Notes: generated from the sequence alone by a model not told the origin. Numbered from the stretch's first letter, positions 8,131 to 22,212 are shown. The stretch is DNA of 64,000 bases from JAGVPT01 sp963772165 (GCA_963772165.1 CAVYWA010000012.1:310001-374000), one strand, 5' to 3'. Numbers and translations are program-made.

Positions 8131-9342
8131 TTATTCGATGATCTTTGTGACAACACCGGAACCGACCGTCCGTCCGCCTTCGCGAATTGCGAAACGCAAT
8201 TTCTCTTCCATTGCGATCGTGGAGATCAGTTCGATCTGCATGGCGTCGACGTTATCGCCCGGCATAACCATTTCCACTCCTTGTGGAAGCGTAACGACGC
8301 CGGTCACATCCGTTGTGCGGAAGTAGAACTGCGGCCGGTATCCGTTCAGGAACGGCGTATGGCGTCCGCCTTCTTCTTTCTTCAATACGTACACCTGTGC
8401 GTTGAATTTCTTGTGAGGAGTAATGGAGCCTGGCTTCGCGACAACCATACCGCGTTCAAGGTCGTCCTTTTCAATTCCGCGCAGAAGAAGACCCGCATTG
8501 TCTCCAGCCTGGACTTCATCGAGCTCCTTGCGGAACATTTCGGCACCAGTGATGACCGTCTTCTTATGCTGGCCGAGACCGATCACTTCAACTTCGTCGC
8601 CAACCTTTGCGCGCCCGCGGTCGACACGGCCCGTGCCGACTGTACCGCGACCGGTGATTGAGAAGACGTCTTCAACCGGCATCAAAAACGGTTTATCGAT
8701 ATCGCGCTGCGGAAGAGGAATATACGAGTCGATGGCATCCATCAGATCCATAATGCACTTGAATGCGGGATCATCGGGTTTTGAATCCGGCCGTAACGCG
8801 GCTTCCATCGCCTTCAATGCGGATCCGCGAATGATCGGGATCTCATCGCCCGGAAATTCATTCGCCTTCAACAAGTCGCGCATTTCCATCTCGACGAGGT
8901 CGAGCAACTCGGGATCGTCGACGGCGTCAACTTTGTTCAAGAAAACGATGATACGGGGCACGCCGACTTGACGGGCAAGTATAATATGCTCGCGTGTCTG
9001 GGGCATCGGTCCATCCGTTCCCGCAACGACAACTATAGCTCCGTCCATTTGTGCTGCGCCCGTGATCATGTTCTTCACATAGTCGGCATGGCCGGGGCAG
9101 TCGACGTGTGCGTAGTGGCGCTTTTCAGTCGAATATTCCACGTGTGCCGTAGCAATGGTTATACCGCGTGCTTTTTCTTCAGGCGCATTGTCGATACTGT
9201 CGAACGTTCGAATCTGTGAAAGACCTTTTTTTGCCAGGACCATTGTAATAGCGGCAGTCAAGGTTGTCTTACCGTGGTCAACGTGGCCAATTGTTCCGAC
9301 GTTCACATGCGGCTTGCTGCGGTCAAATTTTTCTTTTGCCAT
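8131..9342 (-). CDS. tuf: translation elongation factor Tu
   Basis: 403 aa GTPase that delivers aminoacyl-tRNA to the ribosome. Motifs in order: GHVDHGKTT at residues 19-27, the switch I RGITI, DCPGHADY, NKVD and GSALKA, then the two beta-barrel domains with RTTDVTGVV. It lies between fusA (54 nt) and rpsJ (63 nt), so the str and S10 operons are joined. It is the only tuf in the window; the classical second site, in the tRNA-secE cluster, holds rpmG instead. Confidence 0.98.
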   Translation of the reverse strand: MAKEKFDRSKPHVNVGTIGHVDHGKTTLTAAITMVLAKKGLSQIRTFDSIDNAPEEKARGITIATAHVEYSTEKRHYAHVDCPGHADYVKNMITGAAQMDGAIVVVAGTDGPMPQTREHIILARQVGVPRIIVFLNKVDAVDDPELLDLVEMEMRDLLKANEFPGDEIPIIRGSALKAMEAALRPDSKPDDPAFKCIMDLMDAIDSYIPLPQRDIDKPFLMPVEDVFSITGRGTVGTGRVDRGRAKVGDEVEVIGLGQHKKTVITGAEMFRKELDEVQAGDNAGLLLRGIEKDDLERGMVVAKPGSITPHKKFNAQVYVLKKEEGGRHTPFLNGYRPQFYFRTTDVTGVVTLPQGVEMVMPGDNVDAMQIELISTIAMEEKLRFAIREGGRTVGSGVVTKIIE

Positions 9343-9396
9343 GAGGATGTCTCCTTACGTAATTGGGAACAAGGTGTTTTTAATCTCAGTCAATAA

Positions 9397-11499
9397 TCAG
9401 GCACTAACAGCTTCTTTGCCCTTTACTTTTTCAATAATCTGCTCGGAAATCGATTTCGGCGTTTCGTCGTAGTGTGAAAACTGCATTGTATAGAGCGCGC
9501 GTCCCTGTGTCATCGAGCGCATCGTGGTTGCGTAGCCGAACATCTCCGACAACGGCACGGTCGCTTTGACAACGTGAGCGTCTTTCCGGGGAGTGATTCC
9601 CTCAATTTTTCCACGGCGCGAATTTAAATCCCCCATCACATCGCCGAGGTATTCTTCGGGTGTAACAACTTCAACCGCCATGATCGGTTCGAGGATGACG
9701 GGGTTTGCTTTTTTTGCTGCGGCTTGAAACGCGATAGAACCTGCAATCTTAAACGCCATTTCGGAAGAATCGACATCGTGGTACGAACCGTCGAAGAGCT
9801 TCACTTTCACATCTTCGACCGGATAGCCTGCGAGAATACCGTTCTTCATCGCTTCCTGTATGCCAACAGACACCGGCTTGATGAACTCGCGCGGCACAAC
9901 TCCGCCGACGATGGCATCTTCAAACTCGTAGCCCTTGCCTTTTTCGTTCGGCTCGAGTTCGATCCAGACATGGCCAAACTGTCCTTTGCCGCCGGATTGA
10001 CGGATGAACTTACCCTCTGCCTGGACTTTCTTACGGATCGTTTCTTTGTAAGCAACCTGAGGTCGGCCGACGTTCGCTTCAACCTTGAATTCACGTTTCA
10101 TGCGGTCGACAATAATTTCGAGATGAAGTTCGCCCATTCCGCCGATAATCGTCTGGCCCGTTTCCTCATTCGTCGACACACGGAACGTCGGATCCTCCTC
10201 CGAAAGCTTCTGCATCGCCTCACCCATCTTCTCTTGGTCGGCCTTCGTCTTCGGTTCGATCGCCTGGTGAATGACGGGTTCCGGAAATACCATCTTCTCT
10301 AAAATAATTGGATCATCTTCATCACAGAGCGTATCGCCCGTTCGCGTATTCTTAAACCCGATGGCAGCAAGAATGTCGCCGGAAAATCCTTCATCGACAT
10401 CCTCACGATGGTTGGCGTGCATGCGAAGCACACGTCCCAGACGTTCTTTGCGGTCGCTGCTCGAGTTATAGAGATACGATCCGGCTTTGACGCTGCCGGT
10501 GTAAATGCGAAAATATGTAAGCCTTCCGACGAACGGATCGGTCATGATCTTGAATGCAAGCGCGGTGAACTTCTCATCATCGGCGACTTTGCGGACAATC
10601 ACGTCTTTGAGATTCGGATGGTGGCCGGAAATTTCACCATTGTTAATATCGAGAGGCGACGGAAGAAAATCGACAACGGCGTCGAGCAGCATTTGCACGC
10701 CTTTGTTCTTGAACGACGAACCGCAGAGTACCGGCACGATACTCGTCTTCAGACACGCTCTTCGAAGAACTGAAATAATTTCCTGGGGCGTGATCTCTTT
10801 GCCCTCGAGGTACTTTTCAAGAAGCGAGTCGTCTTCATCCGAGACTGCTTCCAACATTTTCGTACGATATTCTGCGGCAAGCTTTTGGAGGTCGTGGGGA
10901 ATGGCGATGTCATCCCATGTCATGCCGTTGGATTCCTCGTGGAAAATGTGGGCCTTCATCGAAATCAAATCGATGATACCGGTGAAGAGGTCGCCCTCTC
11001 CGACGGGGAGATGAATGGGCACGGCATTCGCGCTGAGCCGGTCTTTCATCATTTGCACTGCGCCGAGGAAATCCGCACCAACGCGGTCCATTTTATTGAC
11101 AAACGCAATTCGGGGAACTCCGTACTTGTCCGCCTGCCGCCACACTGTTTCGGACTGCGGCTCAACGCCTCCAACCGAACAGAAGAGGGCAACAGCACCA
11201 TCGAGGACGCGCAGTGAACGCTCGACTTCGATCGTGAAATCGACATGTCCGGGCGTATCGATAATATTGATGTAATGGTCTCTCCAAAAACAGGTGGTCG
11301 CAGCGGAGGTAATAGTAATGCCCCGCTCTTTTTCCTGCTCCATCCAGTCCATTGTTGCCGCGCCGTCATGCACTTCACCCATACGATGCAGAACGCCCGT
11401 GTAATACAGGATCCGCTCCGTCGTTGTGGTTTTACCCGCATCGATGTGCGCCATAATTCCTATGTTACGTGTTCGCTCGAGCGAATATTTTCTGGGCAT
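9397..11499 (-). CDS. fusA: translation elongation factor G
   Basis: 700 aa GTPase that drives translocation. MAHIDAGKTTTTERIL (P-loop at residues 17-25), switch I GITITSAATT, DTPGHVDFT and NKMDR are all present, and the full-length C-terminal domains end normally. ATG start with TTGGAG upstream. It is the third gene of the str operon, after rpsL and rpsG. Confidence 0.98.
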   Translation of the reverse strand: MPRKYSLERTRNIGIMAHIDAGKTTTTERILYYTGVLHRMGEVHDGAATMDWMEQEKERGITITSAATTCFWRDHYINIIDTPGHVDFTIEVERSLRVLDGAVALFCSVGGVEPQSETVWRQADKYGVPRIAFVNKMDRVGADFLGAVQMMKDRLSANAVPIHLPVGEGDLFTGIIDLISMKAHIFHEESNGMTWDDIAIPHDLQKLAAEYRTKMLEAVSDEDDSLLEKYLEGKEITPQEIISVLRRACLKTSIVPVLCGSSFKNKGVQMLLDAVVDFLPSPLDINNGEISGHHPNLKDVIVRKVADDEKFTALAFKIMTDPFVGRLTYFRIYTGSVKAGSYLYNSSSDRKERLGRVLRMHANHREDVDEGFSGDILAAIGFKNTRTGDTLCDEDDPIILEKMVFPEPVIHQAIEPKTKADQEKMGEAMQKLSEEDPTFRVSTNEETGQTIIGGMGELHLEIIVDRMKREFKVEANVGRPQVAYKETIRKKVQAEGKFIRQSGGKGQFGHVWIELEPNEKGKGYEFEDAIVGGVVPREFIKPVSVGIQEAMKNGILAGYPVEDVKVKLFDGSYHDVDSSEMAFKIAGSIAFQAAAKKANPVILEPIMAVEVVTPEEYLGDVMGDLNSRRGKIEGITPRKDAHVVKATVPLSEMFGYATTMRSMTQGRALYTMQFSHYDETPKSISEQIIEKVKGKEAVSA

Positions 11500-11577
11500 A
11501 ACACTCCAAAAATCCTAAAACGCAGAGAGTACTTCTCAGTCAGTGTGAACGCTGCAACGCGGGTTACCGCATTTATC

Positions 11578-12045
11578 TTACCACTTGAAATGCGCAAAAG
11601 CTTTATTTGCTTCAGCCATGCGGTGCGTGTCTTCCTTTTTCTTCACGGCATTTCCTTCGCCGTTCGCAGCCGCCATAAACTCCGAAGCAAGCTTTAACGA
11701 CATTGCTTTATCCGAACGTTCTTTCGAGTAGTTGATCAGCCAGCGGATAGCAAGAGCGGTTCGCCGTTCGGGACGAACTTCTGTAGGTACTTGATAGGTC
11801 GCCCCGCCAACTCGCCGTGCTCGCACTTCGATGACAGGGGCAACATTGTTTACAGCTTTTTTGAAAACATCAATGGCATTAGTCTTCGTCCGATCACCTA
11901 TTACTTCAAGTGCATCATAGAAGATCGACTGGGCAACATTCTTTTTGCCCTGCTTCATAATGTTATTGATGAAACGAGCCACTAAAGGATCGTTGAATTT
12001 CGGGTCATTGAGAATTGATCTTTTTTCTGCTCTTTTTTTTCTCAT
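11578..12045 (-). CDS. rpsG: 30S ribosomal protein S7
   Basis: 155 aa. S7 nucleates assembly of the 30S head. MRKKRAEKRSILNDPKF, NDPLVARFINNIMKQGKK and RRVGGATYQVPTEVRPERR are diagnostic. The frame is open to 12102 inside rpsL, but the ATG at 12043-12045 gives the family length and lies 7 nt after the rpsL stop. No good Shine-Dalgarno is seen, so translation may be coupled to rpsL. Confidence 0.95.
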   Translation of the reverse strand: MRKKRAEKRSILNDPKFNDPLVARFINNIMKQGKKNVAQSIFYDALEVIGDRTKTNAIDVFKKAVNNVAPVIEVRARRVGGATYQVPTEVRPERRTALAIRWLINYSKERSDKAMSLKLASEFMAAANGEGNAVKKKEDTHRMAEANKAFAHFKW

Positions 12046-12052
12046 GAGGGAA

Positions 12053-12424
12053 TTACTTTGGGCGTTTAGCGCCGTACTTTGACCTTCCTTGTTTTCGCTC
12101 ATTTACCCCTGCGGTATCGAGCGTTCCTCGAATAATGTGGTATCTAACGCCAGGCAGATCTTTTACTCTCCCGCCTCGGATCATTACTATAGAGTGTTCC
12201 TGCAGGTTATGACCTTCGCCGGGAATGTAGGCAGTCACTTCAATACCGTTCGTTAATCGAACGCGGGCGACTTTGCGCAACGCCGAATTAGGCTTCTTAG
12301 GGGTCGTTGTATATACCCTGGTGCACACACCTCTCTTCTGCGGATTACCGGCAAGTGCAGGTGCTTTGCTCTTAAATAAAGTGCTTCTTCGACCTAGTCG
12401 GACTAACTGATTTATCGTTGGCAA
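12053..12424 (-). CDS. rpsL: 30S ribosomal protein S12
   Basis: 123 aa. S12 lies at the decoding centre. The loops TTPKKPNSALRKVARVRL and GGRVKDLPGVRYHIIRG keep both Lys residues linked to streptomycin sensitivity. The start is a TTG at 12422-12424, seven bases after CCGGAG; no ATG or GTG gives the conserved PTINQL N-terminus. It is the first gene of the str operon behind the promoter at 12478-12506. Confidence 0.96.
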   Translation of the reverse strand: MPTINQLVRLGRRSTLFKSKAPALAGNPQKRGVCTRVYTTTPKKPNSALRKVARVRLTNGIEVTAYIPGEGHNLQEHSIVMIRGGRVKDLPGVRYHIIRGTLDTAGVNERKQGRSKYGAKRPK

Positions 12425-12477
12425 AAATTTACTCCGGAATAACTGTGACAGCCCATCTTGAAAAAATTTAGCTTATC

Positions 12478-12506
12478 AATATACAAAAATGTCGAAAACA
12501 AGTCAA
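12478..12506 (-). promoter_or_regulatory. promoter of the rpsL (str-S10-spc) operon
   Basis: On the minus strand TTGACT (12501-12506) and TATATT (12478-12483) are separated by exactly 17 nt, a near-consensus housekeeping promoter. Transcription would start near 12471, leaving a leader of about 47 nt before rpsL. It is the only convincing promoter between rpoC and rpsL. The tRNA operon promoter at 25311-25338 has the same hexamers. Confidence 0.75.
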
Positions 12507-12686
12507 GATTTTTCTGCTATCGACAAGGGGATATTTTCGAGAATAAAAACATTACAACGAGTGAAGCGAAGGAACCCCGCTGTGCGGCATCCTTATGGCA
12601 AATGACCTTCATGACACAAAGGACTTGCTCCAGCGAGAAACACCCTGGCAGAACAACCCTATCCTCTCATTCTCCGTCTCAGCCGC

Positions 12687-16988
<4,302 letters not shown>

Positions 16989-17022
16989 ACGCCAATCTCC
17001 ATTTGTGAAGTGTTCAACGAAC

Positions 17023-17050
17023 GGCGGGAGCGCTACCGTAGCGTCCCGCC
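17023..17050 (-). repeat. GC-rich hairpin between rpoB and rpoC
   Basis: The minus strand reads GGCGGGACGCTAC then GGTAGCGCTCCCGCC, which folds into a near-perfect stem (outer GGCGGGA/TCCCGCC, inner CGCTAC/GTAGCG). There is no T-run. It shares the TCCCGC/GCGGGA core with the hairpins at 8083, 22992, 24578 and 24908. Confidence 0.65.
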
Positions 17051-17069
17051 TGTCCAATCATTCTTTCGC

Positions 17070-20000
17070 TTACTCGATCTTCATCTCGAGCCCTAACCCT
17101 TGCAGTTCGCGAATCAACACGTTAAACGATTCCGGAATATTCGACTCGGGCAGATTGTCTCCTTTGACGATCGCTTCGTAGACTTTCGCCCGCCCGACAA
17201 CGTCGTCGGATTTGACGGTAAGAATTTCCTGCAGCACGTGGGCCGCGCCGTAACCCTGCAAGGCCCAGACTTCCATTTCTCCGAATCGCTGCCCTCCGAA
17301 TTGCGCTTTTCCCCCGAGCGGCTGCTGCGTAATGAGCGAGTACGGCCCGATGGAGCGCGCGTGAATTTTGTCGTCGACCAGATGGGAAAGTTTCATCATG
17401 TAAATCATGCCGACGGTGACTTCCTGGTCGAATCGCTCGCCGGTCCGTCCGTCGTAGAGCACGCTGCGAGATTCGGAATGCAAACCCGCTTTTGTGAGCT
17501 GCGCCTGCACATCTTCCCAGCTTGCACCGTCGAAGATCGGAGTGGAAAATTTCACGCCGAGCGCCTGGCCCGCCCATCCAAGAGCAGTCTCGAACAACTG
17601 ACCGAGATTCATACGCGACGGCACGCCGAGCGGATTCAGAACGATATCAACCGGTGTTCCATCGGGCATGAACGGCATATCCTCGCGTGGAACAATGGCA
17701 GCCACAACGCCTTTATTACCGTGGCGTCCCGCCATTTTATCGCCGACGGAAAGTTTTCGTTTCTTCGCTACATAGACTTTTGCAAGCTGGACAATGCCGG
17801 GAGGCAGTTCGTCTCCGAGCATGATCTTGTTCTTCTCATGTTTGTACGCTTCTTCAATGTGATTGAGTGCGTCGAAATAATTTTCGAAAACGCGGACAAG
17901 CAAATTGTTCTTTCTTTTATCATCGATCCAGTCCTGAGAAAAGTCGAGTTTTTCAAGATTGTCGTACGACGAGAATGTTCCTTCCTTAAACTGCGTTCCG
18001 CTTCGAAACACAACGTTCCCGTCTTTGTCCCGAACGCCGATGGATTTTTCTTCATTCAAGAGAAGGTCGAGCTTGCGCCCTAATTTTTCGTAGTGCTCTT
18101 TGATGTCTTTGCGCCGCTGTTTCTCGAGAAGGTCAAGGTGTTTTTTATCTTCCTTCTTCGTTTCTGCGTCTTTCTTTTTGCGGCTGAAGAGCTTCGTCTC
18201 GATGACGATGCCTTTCATTCCGGGAGGAGCTTTCAACGACGCATCTTTCACATCGCCGGCTTTCTCGCCGAAAATGGCTTTCAGCAGTTTTTCTTCCGGC
18301 GTCGGATCGGTTTCTCCTTTTGGAGTGATCTTTCCGATGAGGATGTCCCCTTCTTTTACTTCAGCGCCGACGCGGATGATGCCGTTTTCGTCCAGGTCTT
18401 TTGTCGCTTCTTCGCTGACGTTGGGGATTTCGCGCGTCAACTCTTCCTCACCGCGCTTCGTGTCCCGCACCTGAAGCTCAAACTCTTCGATGTGGATCGA
18501 CGTGTACACGTCTTCTGAAACGATTCGTTCGTTCATGATGATGGCGTCTTCAAAATTATATCCTCGCCACGGCATGAAGGCCACGAGAACGTTCCGGCCA
18601 AGCGCCAATTCGCCGTGGTCGGTCGCGCATCCGTCGGCAAGCACTTCTCCTTTTTTGAAACGCTGACCGGGCACGACGATCGCTTTTTGATTGATGCAGG
18701 TGTCCTGGTTCGTCCGGAAAAATTTCGTCAGCTGGTACTCGACCCGGCGCTTATCGTCGAAACTGACAAGCGCTTCGGTGTTGGTTTCGTCGATGTCGTA
18801 GACGACAATGATCTTGTTGCCGGAGACGTTCTCGACAACGCCAGCCCGTTCGGCAATGACGCAAGTGCGGGAATCGCGGGCGACCATTTCTTCAAGCCCT
18901 GTCCCGACAATCGGGGCGTCGGGACGGAGCAGCGGAACCGACTGCCGCTGCATGTTCGATCCCATAAGAGCGCGGTTCGCATCGTCGTGCTCGAGGAACG
19001 GGATGAGCGCAGCCGCAGCGCTGACGATCTGCGTCGGCGCCACGTCCATGTACTGGATATCGTCCGGAGGATGGACAACGAAATCGCCGCGATGCCGGGA
19101 CTGCACACGGTCCGTCTTAAACCGGCTCCGTTCGTCAAGCGGCACATTCGCCTGGGCGATAATGTATTCGTCTTCCTGCTCCGCGTTAAGATATTCGATC
19201 TCCGATTCGGAAACTTTTCCTTTCCGTACGGGACGGTAAGGTGTTTCGATAAACCCGAATTCGTTTACTCGGGCGTGCATGCACAGCGACGAGATTAACC
19301 CGATGTTCGGCCCTTCGGGCGTTTCGATCGGGCACAATCGGCCGTAGTGGGTATAATGAACGTCCCGCACTTCGAAGCCTGCGCGTTCACGCGTCAGTCC
19401 GCCCGGTCCAAGCGCCGACATGCGGCGTTTGTTCGTCAATTCTGCCAGGGGATTCGTTTGGTCCATGTACTGCGAAAGCTGGTTCGTTCCAAAAAAAGCA
19501 TTGATGACGCTCGTGATTGTCCGCGCATTCACCAGGTCGGCGGGCGTGAAAGCTTCCTGGTCGCGGATATTCATCCGTTCGCGGACCGTACGGCACATTC
19601 GTGAAAGACCGACGTTGAACTGTGCGGCAATTTGTTCGCCAACCGTTCTCACGCGGCGGTTGCCAAGATGGTCGATATCGTCAACGGACGTCTTGCCCTG
19701 CTGCAGGTCGAGCAGATATTTTATGATCGCGATGATATCGTCTTTTGTCAACGTTGTTGTCGATGCCGCAATGTCCAGTTTCAATTTTGAATTGAGCCGG
19801 TGACGACCGACGTCGCCGAGGTCGTAGCGCTTCGGATTAAAAAATAATTTGTCGATGAGGTTTTTCGCAGTATCAAGGTCCGGTGCGTCGCCCGAACGAA
19901 GCTGGCGGTAAATTGCCTCGAGGGCATCTTCCTCGCTGTGAACGCTGTCCTTCTGGATCGTGTTCGCGATGACGGAACGTTCGGCGGTCTCTTCAGATTT

Positions 20001-20861
20001 CAAGAAGCGGATCTTTTTCACTTCCGCTTTCTTGATCTTCTTGATCATCTCCTCGCTGAGCGTCGCATCTTTGTTGATGATGATTTCGCCCGTTTTCCTG
20101 TCGACGATATCGCCGCAGATGATGCGGCCGAGATACTGTTTCAGATCGATGTCGGCAAGCTTGACTTCTTCAACAAGGCCGAACAGCTCCAAGATTTCGT
20201 CGTCCGAGGAATACCCAAGAGCGCGGAGGAGCGTCGTGACGGGAAATTTTTTCTTCCGGTCGATGTACGCGTACATCACATTGTTGATGTCCGTCGTAAA
20301 TTCAACCCACGACCCGCGGAACGGAATGATGCGCGCCGAAAAAATCGGCGTGCCGTTCGGATGGACCGATTCCCCAAAAAAGACGCCCGGCGAACGATGC
20401 AGCTGGCTGACGATGACTCGCTCCGCCCCGTTGATGATGAATGTTCCGCGGTCGGTCATGTACGGCAGGTTGCCGAGATAGACCACTTCCTCGATCGTAT
20501 CGGAAAAATCTTTTCCGTTCTCCGCTTTGGAAGAGAGCCGGAGCTTCGCCTTCAACGGCACGGCGTACGTCAATCCGCGTTCCTGGCATTCGCGCATCGA
20601 GTACTTCGGTTTCTCAACATAGTACTCGACAAACTCGAGGAGATAATTCTCGCGCGTATCGGTGATGGGAAAATTCATGAGGAACACTTGCTGCAGCCCT
20701 TTATTTTTCCGCTTATGCGGCGGGATATGCTCCTGCAAAAAATGTTCGAACGATTCCATCTGGACGTTCAGCAAATCGGGGTATTCTACAACAGTAGGAA
20801 TTTTTGCGAACGAAACACGGGCGTTATCTTGACCGTTTGTTCCATTGGATTGGTTTTTCAC
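17070..20861 (-). CDS. rpoB: RNA polymerase subunit beta
   Basis: 1263 aa. The rifampicin-binding cluster reads QLSQYMDQTNPLAELTNKRR and then MSALGPGGLTRERAG; the position of E. coli His526 is Asn here. The C-terminal KMAGRHGNKGVV and FGGQRFGEMEVWAL segments are typical. A charged insertion rich in Lys/Glu (SRKKKDAETKKEDKKH) lies between conserved blocks. The start is GTG at 20859-20861 with AAGGAG eight bases upstream. It is 332 nt after rplL. Confidence 0.98.
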   Translation of the reverse strand: MKNQSNGTNGQDNARVSFAKIPTVVEYPDLLNVQMESFEHFLQEHIPPHKRKNKGLQQVFLMNFPITDTRENYLLEFVEYYVEKPKYSMRECQERGLTYAVPLKAKLRLSSKAENGKDFSDTIEEVVYLGNLPYMTDRGTFIINGAERVIVSQLHRSPGVFFGESVHPNGTPIFSARIIPFRGSWVEFTTDINNVMYAYIDRKKKFPVTTLLRALGYSSDDEILELFGLVEEVKLADIDLKQYLGRIICGDIVDRKTGEIIINKDATLSEEMIKKIKKAEVKKIRFLKSEETAERSVIANTIQKDSVHSEEDALEAIYRQLRSGDAPDLDTAKNLIDKLFFNPKRYDLGDVGRHRLNSKLKLDIAASTTTLTKDDIIAIIKYLLDLQQGKTSVDDIDHLGNRRVRTVGEQIAAQFNVGLSRMCRTVRERMNIRDQEAFTPADLVNARTITSVINAFFGTNQLSQYMDQTNPLAELTNKRRMSALGPGGLTRERAGFEVRDVHYTHYGRLCPIETPEGPNIGLISSLCMHARVNEFGFIETPYRPVRKGKVSESEIEYLNAEQEDEYIIAQANVPLDERSRFKTDRVQSRHRGDFVVHPPDDIQYMDVAPTQIVSAAAALIPFLEHDDANRALMGSNMQRQSVPLLRPDAPIVGTGLEEMVARDSRTCVIAERAGVVENVSGNKIIVVYDIDETNTEALVSFDDKRRVEYQLTKFFRTNQDTCINQKAIVVPGQRFKKGEVLADGCATDHGELALGRNVLVAFMPWRGYNFEDAIIMNERIVSEDVYTSIHIEEFELQVRDTKRGEEELTREIPNVSEEATKDLDENGIIRVGAEVKEGDILIGKITPKGETDPTPEEKLLKAIFGEKAGDVKDASLKAPPGMKGIVIETKLFSRKKKDAETKKEDKKHLDLLEKQRRKDIKEHYEKLGRKLDLLLNEEKSIGVRDKDGNVVFRSGTQFKEGTFSSYDNLEKLDFSQDWIDDKRKNNLLVRVFENYFDALNHIEEAYKHEKNKIMLGDELPPGIVQLAKVYVAKKRKLSVGDKMAGRHGNKGVVAAIVPREDMPFMPDGTPVDIVLNPLGVPSRMNLGQLFETALGWAGQALGVKFSTPIFDGASWEDVQAQLTKAGLHSESRSVLYDGRTGERFDQEVTVGMIYMMKLSHLVDDKIHARSIGPYSLITQQPLGGKAQFGGQRFGEMEVWALQGYGAAHVLQEILTVKSDDVVGRAKVYEAIVKGDNLPESNIPESFNVLIRELQGLGLEMKIE

Positions 20862-21193
20862 TGCAACCGCTCCTTCGGGTCGTGCGACCCATTAATTGTT
20901 AGACAATATTCTGAGAAATCGTAATTCCGCTGGGAAGGAAAAGCTCATTGTGTTCATCGAGGAGAACGACACTCGTGTTTGAATTACTCGATTGACAACG
21001 ATCGTATTCTTCTTCCGTTGAACCCTTCGCCTCAACCGGCATCACCGTTGATTAGACTGAACAAGCCGATAGCGTGTTCCGCCATCGGCGGATGCCATCG
21101 GCTTGTCCAGTTGTTAAAATAGAGTACGTCTTCTATACACGTAACATGGACCTTTCAGAAAAAGTTCGAAGCGATCTCGTTTTCGAGGGGGCG
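20862..21193 (-). promoter_or_regulatory. rplL-rpoB intercistronic region with long stem
   Basis: No gene is seen in this 332-nt gap. Near its 5' end (21061-21106) the arms ACAAGCCGATGGC and GCTATCGGCTTGT pair over 13 bp with one wobble, and a second hairpin (TCCGCC/GGCGGA) fills the loop. No T-run follows. In E. coli this same gap holds an attenuator and an RNase III site, so a processing or attenuation role is plausible but not shown. Confidence 0.5.
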
Positions 21194-21568
21194 TTACTTC
21201 AATTCTACTTTTGCGCCCGCTTCTTCGAGTTCCTTCTTCAACTTTTCTGCGTCGTCCTTATTGATTCCTTCTTTCACGTTCTTCGGTGCGCCGTCGACGA
21301 GGTCTTTTGCCTCTTTCAAGCCGAGCCCTGTGGCCGCGCGGACGACTTTAATGACGTTGATCTTCTGCGCGCCTGCTTCTTTCAGCAGAACGGTAAATTC
21401 GGTCTGTGCTTCGGCTGCCGGTGCCGCAGCAGCCGCGACGGGCCCTGCCATCATCATCGGTGCCGCTGCTGTAACGCCGAATTTTTCCTCAAGGGCTTTT
21501 TTTAATTCCGCTGCTTCAAGCAACGTGAGTTTTTCGATTTTTTCAACTAATTCAGTGACTGCTGACAT
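21194..21568 (-). CDS. rplL: 50S ribosomal protein L7/L12
   Basis: 124 aa. L7/L12 forms the stalk that recruits translation GTPases. An N-terminal dimerisation helix (EKIEKLTLLEAAELKKALEE) is followed by an Ala/Pro-rich hinge (AAAAPAAEAQ), then the C-terminal domain with EKTEF-like FTVLLKEAGAQKINVIKVVR and GLGLKEAKDLVDGAP. It lies 52 nt after rplJ. Confidence 0.97.
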   Translation of the reverse strand: MSAVTELVEKIEKLTLLEAAELKKALEEKFGVTAAAPMMMAGPVAAAAAPAAEAQTEFTVLLKEAGAQKINVIKVVRAATGLGLKEAKDLVDGAPKNVKEGINKDDAEKLKKELEEAGAKVELK

Positions 21569-21620
21569 TGTACCGTTCTCCTTTAGATAAATTAGACTTC
21601 ACTTTTGCTGACAAAAAAAA

Positions 21621-22142
21621 CTATGCTGCTTTTTTCTTCTCGATCGCATCGATGACGCCGACGAGGTCCCTCATGACGGCGTTGATGGCGCCGACGATAC
21701 CGGAGGCCGGAGCCTGGATGGAGCCGAGAATGCTTGCGATGATTTCATTGCGCGACGGAAGTTTCGACAACTCATCCAGCTTCGACCCGTCGAACACCTG
21801 CTTGTCGATCACACAAGCCTTGCAGGAAAGTTTTTCGTTCTTGTCGTGGAACTTCTTGATGATTTTTGCCGGCGTCACGGGATCGTTGTAGCTAAAGGCA
21901 ATACCGGTTGGACCGGCAAGGCTTTTATAGACCGCATCGTATCCTGTAACGCTTTCAAGTGCTTTCCGGGCCAGCGTATTCTTCACGACTTTGTAGTCGA
22001 CACCCAATTTCCGGAACTCGCTGCGAAGCTCGGTTGCCTGCTCCACAGTAATGCCGCTGAAATCGGTGAAGAACATTCCCTTCGCCCGTGAGATCTTTTC
22101 CCGCACCTCGGCAATGATCTCTTCTTTCTCTGATTTTTTCAT
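21621..22142 (-). CDS. rplJ: 50S ribosomal protein L10
   Basis: 173 aa. L10 anchors L7/L12 dimers on the stalk. MKKSEKEEIIAEVREKI, FFTDFSGITVEQATELRSEF and YKVVKNTLARKAL match the rRNA-binding domain. The frame is open to 22214, but the ATG at 22140-22142 gives the usual length and leaves the structured leader (22169-22212) untranslated. Confidence 0.96.
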   Translation of the reverse strand: MKKSEKEEIIAEVREKISRAKGMFFTDFSGITVEQATELRSEFRKLGVDYKVVKNTLARKALESVTGYDAVYKSLAGPTGIAFSYNDPVTPAKIIKKFHDKNEKLSCKACVIDKQVFDGSKLDELSKLPSRNEIIASILGSIQAPASGIVGAINAVMRDLVGVIDAIEKKKAA

Positions 22143-22168
22143 TGTTCGTTTATCTTCTCGACCTTCTT

Positions 22169-22212
22169 GCGGGTGATGAGAAGCCCTCCGCTCATGCGAA
22201 GGCATCGCCTGC
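22169..22212 (-). promoter_or_regulatory. candidate L10 leader (rplJL autoregulatory RNA)
   Basis: On the minus strand an outer stem of GCAGGCGATG with CATCACCCGC (two mismatches) encloses a 7-bp hairpin CCTTCGC-ATGA-GCGGAGG, followed by an asymmetric GCTTCT bulge on the 3' side. The structure ends 26 nt before the rplJ ATG. Known L10 leaders bind the L10-L12 complex through a kink-turn with a similar GCAGG-hairpin-bulge layout. The fold is seen; the function is inferred from layout and position. Confidence 0.5.

Noticed and set aside
17100..20924. Long open frames on the plus strand opposite rpoB (for example about 327 and 328 codons).
   Set aside because: They are antisense to a fully conserved gene, have no family signature and reflect codon bias of rpoB.
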